A stretch of DNA of 28,100 nt from DATJSN01 sp035504095 (GTDB lineage Bacteria; Planctomycetota; Phycisphaerae; WQYP01). Below, one piece after another: positions 15,117-23,045 of the stretch. The number at the start of each line of letters is the position of its first letter. Within the stretch, counting starts at the first letter, position 1. The position numbers and the translations under genes were made by a program. A model generated the notes under the pieces. It was not told the DNA's origin and did not search any database. It worked only from the letters and a program-made list of their open reading frames with translations. Location: contig DATJSN010000071.1 of assembly GCA_035504095.1 (NCBI GenBank), positions 1-28,100 of the forward strand, written 5' to 3'.

Positions 15117-15188
15117 AGCGGGCGAAGGGATTTGAACCCTCGACATTCACGTTGGCAACGTGACGCTCTACCACTGAGCTACGCCCGC
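15117..15188 (-). tRNA. tRNA-Gly (anticodon GCC)
   Basis: The reverse strand gives a full cloverleaf: acceptor GCGGGCG/CGCCCGC, D-stem GCTC/GAGC, anticodon stem TCACG/CGTGA with loop TTGCCAA (anticodon GCC), and T-stem GAGGG/CCCTT with TTCAAAT. The discriminator is T, as usual for bacterial glycine tRNAs. CCA is not encoded. Confidence 0.97.
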
Positions 15189-15203
15189 GAATTTCGGTTC
15201 CGA

Positions 15204-15231
15204 ATTATAACCCAAAGGGATAACCTGTAAA
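15204..15231 (-). promoter_or_regulatory. Promoter of tRNA-Gly
   Basis: On the reverse strand TTTACA (15226-15231) and a perfect TATAAT (15204-15209) are spaced by 16 bp. The expected start is about 9 nt before the mature tRNA. It fits in the 52 bp between the tRNA and the stop of the upstream membrane protein gene. Confidence 0.75.
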
Positions 15232-15240
15232 ACCCGTCGT

Positions 15241-16578
15241 TCAAACCGTTACAGATTCGCTCGGCCCATTTGCTGGATTCTCGGGAGCCAATTCATCAAG
15301 TTCTTCAATATGTGGCCGCGAATATTTCCCATGAACAACCCACCAGGCGCCGATAAGATTCCAGAAAATCGGCAGAAAACGAATGGCCTGAGCCAGCGCA
15401 AAGGCCTGGCTGGCCGTGTCCACGCCGCGCGTGACAAAAAAATGCAGCAGAATGTAATCCAGTACGCCAATGCCTTGCGGCGGAACAAAGGGCAGGCTCG
15501 CCGCCAAAGCCGCCACAGGTATGTAAGCCATGTACCATCCGAATATCGCGTGCATACCGAACGCCCGCCCGGCCAGGTAGCCGGCGATTGGTAATACCGC
15601 CTGCGAAACAATACTTGCGGCCAGTGCCGCAGCGATTACGTTCAGATGCCCGCGATAGACGCGAAGCGTCCGATCCGCGTGTTTGATAAACTCCGGCAGC
15701 GGCAGTCGCTCGATCAAGGCGTCAAGTCCAAACATGCGGCGCAAGCGAGCGGAAAAATAAACCACCGCGCCGATAATGGCGGCCAGCAGAATACCGCCGG
15801 TCAGCAGCAGAACGTGGATTAAAAGCTGATCGTCTGACACAACATGGGCCGGATCTTGTTTCCAGTCATAAGCCAACTGGATCGCCGCAGCGGTCCCGCC
15901 AACGATAATCATTCCGACCAATCCAATGACGCGATCCAGCACGACTGTTACAGCGCTTTTGGTTTTTTGCCCGGTCAACCGGCCCGTGTACATGATTTTG
16001 ACGATATCGCCGCTGGTCGTGCCGGGAAGAAACGTCGAATAAAATTGTCCGACAAACGTAAGCGTAAGCGCCTTCGAATACGGAAGATGGATGTCCTGCA
16101 CAATGAGTAATTTCCGCCAGCGCCAGGAAGTAATCAGAAAGGGAAGTCCAAGTATCGCCAGAGCGGCGAAAAGCAACCAGGGATTGGCGGTCAGGACCAG
16201 ATGAACCAAACCTGTTTGAACTTCAGGCTGACCGTTCACCTGGGCCAGATAATTAGCCGGCAATTCCAGTGTATCGGGAAAGTTGAGTGGGTTCTGATTG
16301 GCCAAACCAGTGAACGCCTGCCCGCCGGGCAATCTGACGCTTATGTTCTGATTTTTAAATTCGATCACGTAAAGACCGTTATCCATCGCTTCAAGCGGAA
16401 GAACCGCGGCTTTTGTAAACGTGACATTGCGAATCTGAACGCCCTGGGCGATGACGGCATGATCCTGCCATGAAATTTTGCTTAATACATACCAAAGCCC
16501 CACGACCGCAATTAAAATTTTGAGCGTCGTTTTAAGCCATTTTTTTGCCGGGTGCGCATGCGGATGGGATTGCGTCAT
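15241..16578 (-). CDS. Lysylphosphatidylglycerol synthase TM-domain family (UPF0104) membrane protein
   Basis: This has 445 residues from the ATG at 16578. The frame extends upstream to a TTG at 16617, but the ATG is preferred because it overlaps the pyrE stop as ATGA, a standard coupling arrangement. It has an N-terminal helix (about 17-34), an extracytoplasmic stretch of about 100 residues (35-132), then about seven more helices. The motifs LTFVGQFYSTFLPGTTSGD and VLDRVIGLVG, and later LPFVPPQGIGVLDY, are characteristic of the LPG_synthase_TM family (PF03706), the flippase-like part of MprF and AglD-type proteins. There is no aminoacyl-transfer domain, so lipid lysinylation is unlikely. A lipid transport or glycolipid role is possible but unproven. 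Confidence 0.85.
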   Translation of the reverse strand: MTQSHPHAHPAKKWLKTTLKILIAVVGLWYVLSKISWQDHAVIAQGVQIRNVTFTKAAVLPLEAMDNGLYVIEFKNQNISVRLPGGQAFTGLANQNPLNFPDTLELPANYLAQVNGQPEVQTGLVHLVLTANPWLLFAALAILGLPFLITSWRWRKLLIVQDIHLPYSKALTLTFVGQFYSTFLPGTTSGDIVKIMYTGRLTGQKTKSAVTVVLDRVIGLVGMIIVGGTAAAIQLAYDWKQDPAHVVSDDQLLIHVLLLTGGILLAAIIGAVVYFSARLRRMFGLDALIERLPLPEFIKHADRTLRVYRGHLNVIAAALAASIVSQAVLPIAGYLAGRAFGMHAIFGWYMAYIPVAALAASLPFVPPQGIGVLDYILLHFFVTRGVDTASQAFALAQAIRFLPIFWNLIGAWWVVHGKYSRPHIEELDELAPENPANGPSESVTV

Positions 16579-17096
16579 ATTCCCAAATCCTGACGGGTTA
16601 GAATGGATTCGAAACAAAAACCCGCGGCTTCGATGTTTTCTCTGGCGCCTTCCAGTCGATCGATCACGGCGACTATTTTTTCAATCCGGCCGCCGGCTGC
16701 GCCAATCACTTTAGCTGCCTCAAGCACTTGTCCGCCGGTGGTGGCGATGTCCTCAACCAGAAGAACCGTATCACCTTCAAGTAGCTGGCCCTCTATGAGT
16801 TTGGAAGTGCCATAATCTTTTTTGGAGTTGCGAACGATAAAAAACGGCAAACCGCAGGCCAGGCTCGTCGCCGCCGCCAGCGCCACGCCGCCGAGTTCCG
16901 CGCCACCGATGCGCGTCACCGCTGGTCCGCGCCGTTCGGCGAGGCGCGCTCCCAATGCGGCGAGAATGTCCGGCTGTGTTTCGAAAAGATATTTGTCCAT
17001 GTAATACCTGGACTTTTTTCCGGAGCGCAAAGTAAAATCGCCTTCCAGATAAGCCGTCTCTTTAATACGCCTGGCCAGAGTCTCTTTGTCGAGCAT
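16575..17096 (-). CDS. pyrE: Orotate phosphoribosyltransferase
   Basis: PyrE joins orotate to PRPP to give orotidine 5'-phosphate in pyrimidine synthesis. It has 173 residues, on the short side but within the range of the compact bacterial form. The PRPP-binding motif VLLVEDIATTGGQ is at 111-123, the N-terminal FTLRSGKKSRYYMD block at 21-34, and the flexible catalytic loop SKKDYGTSKLIEG at 91-103 carries the lysines. GAGG lies 7 nt before the ATG. The gene follows accA by 42 bp, and its stop overlaps the start of the LPG-synthase-like gene, so accA-pyrE-LPG_TM are likely one transcript. The GxxYGT form of the loop matches PyrE rather than other PRTases. Confidence 0.95.
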   Translation of the reverse strand: MLDKETLARRIKETAYLEGDFTLRSGKKSRYYMDKYLFETQPDILAALGARLAERRGPAVTRIGGAELGGVALAAATSLACGLPFFIVRNSKKDYGTSKLIEGQLLEGDTVLLVEDIATTGGQVLEAAKVIGAAGGRIEKIVAVIDRLEGARENIEAAGFCFESILTRQDLGI

Positions 17097-17138
17097 TTAA
17101 AAGCCTCTAAGAAATAGTTACGTGAAAAATATTGCGAC

Positions 17139-18245
17139 TTACACGGTGCTCATCGCATCAGCACCATAGCGGCGCAGGCGCTGATAGCGTTGTTCGACGA
17201 GTTGCCGCGGATCAATCGCCTTGAGTTCGCGGATCGTCCGATCCAGATAGCGTTCAATGGCGTCTGCCGTCGCCCGCGGGTTGCGATGTGCACCGAAGGG
17301 TTCTGGAATCACGTCATCCACGATTCCCAATTCCTGCAGATGTTTGCTGGTCAGCTTAAGAGCCTCGGCGGCGTCCGGTGCGTTTTCCGAGCCCTTCCAC
17401 AAAATGCCGCTGCACCCTTCCGGCGAAATCACGCTGTACCACGCATAGCGCAGCATCGCCAGCCGGTCGCCCACGCCGATTCCCAGTGCGCCGCCGGAGC
17501 CGCCTTCGCCGATGACGATGCAGATGATCGGCACCTGGAGCATGGCCATTTCCCGCAGGTTAACCGCGATCGCTTCGGCTACGCCGCGTTCTTCCGAACC
17601 TAAGCCGGGATAAGCACCCGGCGTATCAATCAAAGAGATGATGGGCAGCCCGAAACGTGCGGCGAGCTGCATCTTCAATAAAGCCTTGCGGTAACCTTCC
17701 GGATGGGCGCAACCGAAATTGCAGGCGATTTTTTCCTTTGTATCGCGACCCTTGTGATGTCCCACCAGCATAATTTTATGCGCGCCGATGCGTCCGGTCC
17801 CGGTGACGATGGCTTTGTCGTCGCCGAATTTGCGATCGCCGTGGAGTTCCTCAAAATCGTTGACAATCATATTGATGTAATCGCGCGTCTGTGGTCTGGC
17901 GGGGTGCCGCGCCAACTGTACGATTTCCCAAGCGGTCAGATTATCGTAGGTTTTTTTCAACAGTTGGGTCAGGTTTTCCCTTAAATCCATGATCTCGGCG
18001 CTGTAATCCACACCCTTGCGTTCCTGAAGCAACGAAAGCTCCAGTATCTGGCGTTCCAGCTTCAGAATGGGCTGTTCAAAGGCCAGTCCCAGAGGCAATC
18101 GTGCAGCGGGCCGATCCGGCGCCGATTCAAGTGAAGCCGGCTTCTCTTTTTGTGGGTTTTCTGACGTTGAATCCGGTTGGTTCTGGGGGGCCGATTGCCC
18201 ATCGGAAGCGGGTGATTTTCGCGATTTACGGGTGTGTTTGGCCAT
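17139..18245 (-). CDS. accA: Acetyl-CoA carboxylase carboxyltransferase subunit alpha
   Basis: AccA with AccD transfers the carboxyl group from biotin to acetyl-CoA, the committed step of fatty acid synthesis. It has 368 residues from the ATG at 18245. A longer frame begins at 18338, but only the ATG has a good ribosome binding site (AGAGGAA, 8 nt away). Residues 1-48 form a charged, Pro/Ser-rich extension absent from typical proteins of about 320 residues. The rest is standard: coiled N-terminal helix ending near NLTQLLKKTYDNLT, FEELHGDRKFGDDKAIVTG, GHHKGRDTKEK, SLIDTPGAYPG and GEGGSGGALGIGVGD. It leads the minus-strand set accA-pyrE-LPG_TM. accD is not in the window, and accB-accC lie 9 kb away on the other strand. 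Confidence 0.97.
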   Translation of the reverse strand: MAKHTRKSRKSPASDGQSAPQNQPDSTSENPQKEKPASLESAPDRPAARLPLGLAFEQPILKLERQILELSLLQERKGVDYSAEIMDLRENLTQLLKKTYDNLTAWEIVQLARHPARPQTRDYINMIVNDFEELHGDRKFGDDKAIVTGTGRIGAHKIMLVGHHKGRDTKEKIACNFGCAHPEGYRKALLKMQLAARFGLPIISLIDTPGAYPGLGSEERGVAEAIAVNLREMAMLQVPIICIVIGEGGSGGALGIGVGDRLAMLRYAWYSVISPEGCSGILWKGSENAPDAAEALKLTSKHLQELGIVDDVIPEPFGAHRNPRATADAIERYLDRTIRELKAIDPRQLVEQRYQRLRRYGADAMSTV

Positions 18246-18393
18246 GCCGTTATTCCTCTTTGTGCTCCGTGATACAAGTGTACCGAAAAAATACATGACG
18301 CGATATGGATACCTGACCGCACCCAGGATGATTGGCAAATCCCGTTTTTTATCGCTGTCCCGTATTGAGTTAGCGCTTTATGAATATGCCGTA

Positions 18394-18421
18394 GTGACAG
18401 GGTCCGGGCCAAACGTATAAT
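18394..18421 (+). promoter_or_regulatory. Promoter of the ABC permease operon
   Basis: GTGACA (18394-18399) and a perfect TATAAT (18416-18421) are separated by 16 bp. Transcription would start near 18428, about 50 nt before the permease ATG. The site lies in the 235-bp divergent gap with accA. Confidence 0.65.
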
Positions 18422-18480
18422 TCCCCATTCACAGGTTGCCGGCCTAATGTATTAATAGGTTTTTGAAGGGTTTTCTTTCA

Positions 18481-20256
18481 ATGGCGGAAACCGACATAGC
18501 TTTGGAATACAAGCACGGAAAAGCGTCATATTGGATTGCTACTCTGCTGGTGCTAATGGTGGCCGCTGTTTTGGCCGGACTGCTGCACCCGGTCCATATC
18601 TCGCGTGTGAAAGTTGCCCCTGAGATCTGGCAACTGCCGATTGATGCGCTCTGGTCACTTTGGCGCATGTTCGCGGCATATGTTATTTCGCTGATCTTCG
18701 CCTTGAGCGTTGGCATTTACGCGGCCCGCAGGCCAAAATCCGCCAGGATTATTATTCCCATTTTGGATATTCTCCAGTCTATTCCGATTGTAACTTTTTT
18801 CCCAGCCGCACTGGGTATAGCTATACGAATTTTTGGCGGAGGCAGATTCGGTTTTGAGGTCGCCGCTGTTGTTTTGATTTTCACTTCCATGGCCTGGAAC
18901 ATGGCCTTTTCTGTTTACGATTCCGTTCGTGCGATTCCACACGATACTATTGAATGCGCCGACAGCTTCGGAATTCGCGGATATCAGCGATTATTCACCA
19001 TAACTATTCCGGCCTGCATTCCGGGACTTCTTTTCAACAGCATTTTAAGCTGGGCTGCGGGTTGGTTTGCGCTGACCGCGTGCGAAATTCTTCCTGTGAA
19101 TAATGCTACGCTCCCCGGATTAGGGAGTTTTATCCAGCACGCTCAAAATTCTTTTAATCCTCTCCTCATGGGTATTGTTGGCGTGGCCGCTTTATTTACG
19201 GTGGTCATTGGACTGGAAATTTTTATATGGCGGCCTTTGGGCGTTTGGGCCGAGCGCTTTCGTTATGAAATGACCGTATCCACGCTCTCTCGCGATCCAC
19301 GCGGTATTCTGGGATGGTATCGCCATGGTTTTCTTCCCCATCTTATGATGCGTTATATTGTCACGCCCCTGAACGTTGGGGTTAATGCCGTCATTAGCAA
19401 TGTCCGCGGTTCGGCACAGAAAATTGTCATACCGCGCATGGAGGTTCCGGGGTTACCGGCGCGAACCTGGTTTTTTGTAATCAGATTTATGGGTTGGGGT
19501 CTGGTCGCCATTTTGTTCGGCTTCGGTATCTTTCACGTGTATAAGATTATCAGCGGGAATATTCCAATATCCTATGCCAAACAGATTCCCGAAGTTATTG
19601 CGTTTTCATATATGCGCATCGTAGTCGCGTATTTATTTTCCGTTGCCTGGACTGTTCCTTTAGTGCTATGGGCGGCGCGTCATCCCAAAGCGTTACGCGC
19701 TATTTCTTCGGTGTCGCAGATTCTGGCCAGCCTTCCGGCGATTTCACTGACTTTTTTGGTCGTCGATATTTTTATTATTAAGCTCAAACTTGGTTATTTA
19801 GGAATAGAATTGGCATGTCTGTTCTTGCTCATGAATGGCGTGCAATGGTATGTGCTTTTCAATATGCTCGGTGGAGTATCAAAAATTCCCGGCGATCTGA
19901 TCGAAGCCACCAGCGCCATGGGGCTTTCCAAGTGGCAGAAATTCCGCAACCTCATGCTGCCGGCCATGTTGCCGTCACTTCTTACCGGTTCGCTCACGGC
20001 GTTTGGCGGGGGATGGAACACGCTTATTTTCAGCGAGTCCATCTCTTACGCCGGAAACTATTATCACGTGCCAGGTGTGGGCTGGATGCTGGACGTGGCA
20101 TCCGGCCAAACGTCATCAACCTTACACCCGGCACAATTAAGTTCGCTATTGTTACTCACAATCGGTGCGCTGATTGGGTTCATCGTTATAGTTAACGTCT
20201 TGGTTTGGAAAAGGTTACAACGATGGGCCGCGGCAAAATTCCGTCTTGATTATTGA
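18481..20256 (+). CDS. Duplicated ABC permease, NitT/TauT (anion) type
   Basis: This has 591 residues from the ATG at 18481 (GAAGGG lies 10 nt upstream; an in-frame TTG at 18463 is less likely). Two binding-protein-dependent permease domains are fused in one chain. The first has its EAA loop at ECADSFGIRGYQRLFTITIP, the second at EATSAMGLSKWQKFRNLMLP. Each is preceded by a DILQSIPIVTFFP- or SQILASLPAISLTFL-type segment, as in nitrate/sulfonate/taurine permeases. About 12 helices are expected. This matches the 'ABC-type anion transport system, duplicated permease component' group, whose substrates are largely unproven. The ATPase follows 41 bp downstream. No periplasmic binding protein is nearby, which is unusual for an importer. 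Confidence 0.88.
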   Translation: MAETDIALEYKHGKASYWIATLLVLMVAAVLAGLLHPVHISRVKVAPEIWQLPIDALWSLWRMFAAYVISLIFALSVGIYAARRPKSARIIIPILDILQSIPIVTFFPAALGIAIRIFGGGRFGFEVAAVVLIFTSMAWNMAFSVYDSVRAIPHDTIECADSFGIRGYQRLFTITIPACIPGLLFNSILSWAAGWFALTACEILPVNNATLPGLGSFIQHAQNSFNPLLMGIVGVAALFTVVIGLEIFIWRPLGVWAERFRYEMTVSTLSRDPRGILGWYRHGFLPHLMMRYIVTPLNVGVNAVISNVRGSAQKIVIPRMEVPGLPARTWFFVIRFMGWGLVAILFGFGIFHVYKIISGNIPISYAKQIPEVIAFSYMRIVVAYLFSVAWTVPLVLWAARHPKALRAISSVSQILASLPAISLTFLVVDIFIIKLKLGYLGIELACLFLLMNGVQWYVLFNMLGGVSKIPGDLIEATSAMGLSKWQKFRNLMLPAMLPSLLTGSLTAFGGGWNTLIFSESISYAGNYYHVPGVGWMLDVASGQTSSTLHPAQLSSLLLLTIGALIGFIVIVNVLVWKRLQRWAAAKFRLDY

Positions 20257-20297
20257 TCTATCGCCGTTGTGCCGTGTTTATATTTAAGGATTAATGG

Positions 20298-21050
20298 ATG
20301 CTGTTGAAACTGGAAAATGTTTCCAAGGTTTACCAAACAGACGGCCCGCCGGCGACCATTCTCGCGGACATTTGCCTAACCGTGGATCGCAATCAATTTG
20401 TCTGCATCGTCGGCCCATCAGGTTGCGGCAAGTCCACCATCCTGCGGCTCATCAATGGGTTATTGCCGATTTCCAGTGGTAAGGTTTTCTTTAAAGACAA
20501 ACCGCTTTCGGGGATCAATCTCGAATGTGCCATGGTGTTTCAGAATTTCGCGCTTCTTCCCTGGCTTAATGTAATGCAGAATGTGGTCCTGGCACTGGAA
20601 GCGAGGGGCGTGCCGGTTGCGGATGCGGAAAAACGTGCCGCCTTTTACATCGATAAAGTCGGGTTGGGCGGATTTGAAACGGCGTATCCAAGGGAAATCT
20701 CCGGCGGCATGAAACAGCGCGTGGGCCTGGCTCGGGCAATGGCCGTTGAACCCGAACTGCTGCTGATGGATGAACCATTCAGCGCGCTCGATGCCTTGAC
20801 CAGCATCAACCTGCGGCAAGAGCTTTTATCCATCTGGGCCGATCCTAATCTGGCCGTGAGCACGGTCATCATGGTCACGCATATTATCGAAGAGGCCGTG
20901 GAACTTGCGGACCGGGTCGTGCTGGTCGCCGGCCGCCCGGGGCGGGTTGTGGCCGACATCGACATCGCCATGGAGCGTCCGCGTCTCAAAAATTGTGAAC
21001 AATTTACCCGCTATGTGGATTCTATTTTCAGCCTTCTTGCTGAATTTTAA
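20298..21050 (+). CDS. ABC transporter ATP-binding protein, NitT/TauT type
   Basis: This ATPase subunit has 250 residues and is presumably the motor of the duplicated permease just upstream. Walker A GPSGCGKST follows VCIVG near residue 40, the Q-loop is in MVFQNFALLPWLNV, the signature is ISGGMKQR, Walker B is LLLMDEPFSALDALT and the switch histidine lies in VTHIIEEA. The LLPWLNV segment is typical of the nitrate/sulfonate/taurine subfamily. The start is the ATG at 20298, with AAGGA 7 nt before it, rather than an out-of-frame ATG at 20294. Many homologues carry a fused C-terminal AAA-associated domain. Here that domain is a separate gene 29 bp downstream. Confidence 0.93.
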   Translation: MLLKLENVSKVYQTDGPPATILADICLTVDRNQFVCIVGPSGCGKSTILRLINGLLPISSGKVFFKDKPLSGINLECAMVFQNFALLPWLNVMQNVVLALEARGVPVADAEKRAAFYIDKVGLGGFETAYPREISGGMKQRVGLARAMAVEPELLLMDEPFSALDALTSINLRQELLSIWADPNLAVSTVIMVTHIIEEAVELADRVVLVAGRPGRVVADIDIAMERPRLKNCEQFTRYVDSIFSLLAEF

Positions 21051-21079
21051 TCACCGTCGGATTTTTCTGGAGATATAAG

Positions 21080-21631
21080 ATGCAGGACATGGAAGATTCT
21101 CAAGAGCGGCAACCAACCGAAAAACACCAAAGCGGAGAATCCCCTGTTATTCCGGTTCCGCCAACAGGTCTGCTTAAGGTGTTGGGCTTGCTGGCAGTCT
21201 TGGATCAACATAACGGCAAGGAAGATATCTATAAATTGGCACGTGAGCTTCGCGACAGTTTCGGCGAACTGCTGATTATCATCAAAGCTGCCGAAGTGCT
21301 GGGTTTTGTTGTTACGCCGGGAGGCGATCTGGTCATGGAGCCGCTGGGCAAGGAGATTCTTGGGCTGCCGGTCAACAAAAAAAAGGAGTTAATCGGAAAG
21401 CAAATCGCCAAGCTTCCGTTGTTTGTGCATTTCACCAAATTTCTTGAAAATCGTCCGGAAAAAGCCGCTTCGCGCCAGGAAATTATGGATGAATTGGTCC
21501 GCATATTGCCCACCGAGCGGCCCAAACCGCAGTTCGACGCCCTGATGAATTGGGGCAGGTACGCGGAAATATTTTCCTTCAACCGCGATGACGATCGGCT
21601 GGTTCTGGTTTCCGAGCCCCAGAAAAACTGA
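21080..21631 (+). CDS. Free-standing AAA-associated (ABC ATPase C-terminal) domain protein
   Basis: This soluble protein of 183 residues has a polar N-terminus of about 30 residues. The rest, from GLLKVLGLLAVLDQ to the C-terminus, resembles the AAA-associated C-terminal domain (PF09821) normally fused to NitT/TauT-type ATPases: an alpha-helical winged-helix-like region with LARELRDSFGELLIIIKAAEVLGFV, then TPGGDLVMEPLGKEIL, and a second half ending in LMNWGRYAEIFSFNRDDDRLVL. GGAG lies 8 nt before the ATG, 29 bp after the ATPase. It is probably a regulatory subunit of the ATPase. The function is unproven, and the family call rests on pattern recognition and context. Confidence 0.75.
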   Translation: MQDMEDSQERQPTEKHQSGESPVIPVPPTGLLKVLGLLAVLDQHNGKEDIYKLARELRDSFGELLIIIKAAEVLGFVVTPGGDLVMEPLGKEILGLPVNKKKELIGKQIAKLPLFVHFTKFLENRPEKAASRQEIMDELVRILPTERPKPQFDALMNWGRYAEIFSFNRDDDRLVLVSEPQKN

Positions 21632-21696
21632 AAAATTATTTAAATCTTTAAATTCACTTCCGTTAAGGTAACACCACAACATATACTGTCCGGTGA

Positions 21697-22518
21697 ATGG
21701 TCGATTTTCTCCGTAATCTTCTGGAGCGCCTGACCGCTTATCCGTGGTGGCAAACAGCCATTGAATTTCTGCTTATCGGCACGGTGGTTTACATCGTGTT
21801 GGAGTTTTTACGCGGCACACGCGGCGCCAGGCTCATCAAAGGAACGGTTCTTTTCTTCGTTGTTGTATACACCATTGTTTTTCTGGCGGGGGAAAAGCTT
21901 CTGCGCGTGGAATATTTATTCAGCCGCCTTCTCGTGTTCGCCAGCTTTGCCGTCGTGGTCGTCTTTCAGCCAGAATTGCGCCGCGCCCTGATTCGCCTGG
22001 GCGAAGCCCGGTTCTTCAGGGGCAGCTCGTCCACTTCGCGCCGCTTGATCGACGCTCTGTGCCGCAGTGCGGAATACTGCTCGCGCAACCGCATCGGGGC
22101 GATCATCGCGGTGGAACGCGACGTTGGACTGGGAACGCTGATCGAGCAGGGGGGCACGCCAATCAACGCCGAAGTCACCGCCGAGTTGCTCAACACCATC
22201 TTCTGGCCTGGATCGATGCTTCATGACATGGGTGTGGTGATTCGCGATGGCAAAATCGCCGCCGCGGGCGTGCAGTTTCCGATGGTTGAAGGTGAAAATT
22301 TAAGTCCGGAAATGGGCGCACGCCATCGGGCCGGCCTGGGGCTTTCGCAGGAGACTGACGCGCTGGTTATCATCGTCAGCGAGGAAACGGGCATTATCAG
22401 TGTGGCGGAGCGCGGCCGGTTAACCCGCGAATTAACCCCGGAGCAGTTGCGCGAAGTGCTGACTTCGTCGCTGCAGCAATCGGAAGCCGCAGAAGAGATG
22501 CATCATTCAGCGGCTTAA
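21697..22518 (+). CDS. cdaA: Membrane diadenylate cyclase, CdaA (DacA) type
   Basis: This has 273 residues: three N-terminal membrane helices (about 20-38, 48-64, 73-90) followed by a DisA_N/DAC domain (about 110-245) that should condense two ATP into c-di-AMP. Conserved blocks include GAIIAVERDVGL, GTPINAEVTAELL, ETDALVIIVSEETG and a C-terminal ISVAERGRL. The two nucleotide/metal motifs are altered: the canonical DGA reads DMG (177-179, within LHDMGVVI) and GTRHR reads GARHR (207-211). The metal-binding Asp and the RHR core remain, so activity is plausible. The ATG at 21697 has only a weak ribosome binding site; TATACT at about 21681 is a possible -10. A YbbR-like gene follows after 20 bp, as in the classical cdaA-cdaR pair. 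Confidence 0.92.
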   Translation: MVDFLRNLLERLTAYPWWQTAIEFLLIGTVVYIVLEFLRGTRGARLIKGTVLFFVVVYTIVFLAGEKLLRVEYLFSRLLVFASFAVVVVFQPELRRALIRLGEARFFRGSSSTSRRLIDALCRSAEYCSRNRIGAIIAVERDVGLGTLIEQGGTPINAEVTAELLNTIFWPGSMLHDMGVVIRDGKIAAAGVQFPMVEGENLSPEMGARHRAGLGLSQETDALVIIVSEETGIISVAERGRLTRELTPEQLREVLTSSLQQSEAAEEMHHSAA

Positions 22519-22538
22519 AGTTTGCTAAGGATTTCCCC

Positions 22539-23021
22539 ATGACGGTGAACAGCCGAATATTTGACCGCCTGAAAGTCCTGCCGCTGACTATTTTGATCAC
22601 CGTATTACTCTGGCTTTACGCCGATGCCCATCTGACTGAAACAGAAAGTGATTTACCCATTCAGATTTATATGGCGGCTTCTCCCCAGGCCAACAATAAA
22701 ATCATTCAGGAATTAGCGCCGGCCGGTGGCCGGTTCCAGGTGACCATCCAGGGTCCCAGCGACGCCGTGGAGCGCATACGCCTGCAATGTTATGGCGAAG
22801 CAATTGTTACGCATGACGACCAGAATAATCTTACCTATATCATTCCGGGCATTAGTTCACTTCAGGCGGGCACGCAGATGCAGCTTGATGCGCTGCAGGT
22901 GCTTAATTCGCTACCCTATTTCCGCAGCCGCAATGTGGTGGTGACGGCAGTTTGGCCGCAGCAGGTTCAATTACGCGTTGATCAGAGCCTTGGCGTATCC
23001 CAGCCCGGCGGAACAAAATAA
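22539..23021 (+). CDS. YbbR/CdaR-like membrane-anchored protein
   Basis: This has 160 residues: a short cytoplasmic start, one membrane helix (about 13-29, VLPLTILITVLLWLYAD) and an extracytoplasmic beta-rich domain of about 130 residues. The helix ending in LWLYADAH followed by a strand-rich region starting DLPIQIYM is like the beginning of YbbR repeats. Gram-positive CdaR has four such repeats, while this protein has room for one or two. CdaR binds and tunes CdaA at the membrane; position directly after cdaA supports the same role here. The sequence similarity is weak, so the call rests on topology plus neighbourhood. Confidence 0.7.
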   Translation: MTVNSRIFDRLKVLPLTILITVLLWLYADAHLTETESDLPIQIYMAASPQANNKIIQELAPAGGRFQVTIQGPSDAVERIRLQCYGEAIVTHDDQNNLTYIIPGISSLQAGTQMQLDALQVLNSLPYFRSRNVVVTAVWPQQVQLRVDQSLGVSQPGGTK

Positions 23022-23045
23022 TTTTGATCGATGGAGAGGCTCTGA

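Noticed and set aside
15241..16578. MprF-type lysylphosphatidylglycerol synthase giving peptide resistance
   Set aside because: Only the membrane domain is present; the aminoacyl-transferase domain needed for lysinylation is missing.
16579..16617. Upstream TTG start for the LPG-synthase-like gene
   Set aside because: It would lengthen the overlap with pyrE to more than 40 bp. The ATG at 16578 overlaps the pyrE stop as ATGA, which is the normal coupled arrangement.
18246..18338. Longer accA start at 18338
   Set aside because: The extra 31 residues are not accA-like, and the ATG at 18245 has a clear AGAGGAA ribosome binding site.
21697..23021. CdaA/YbbR region as a nucleotide-signalling defence system (CBASS-like)
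   Set aside because: The cyclase is of the housekeeping CdaA type with three membrane helices, and no effector, ubiquitin-like or CD-NTase gene is nearby.
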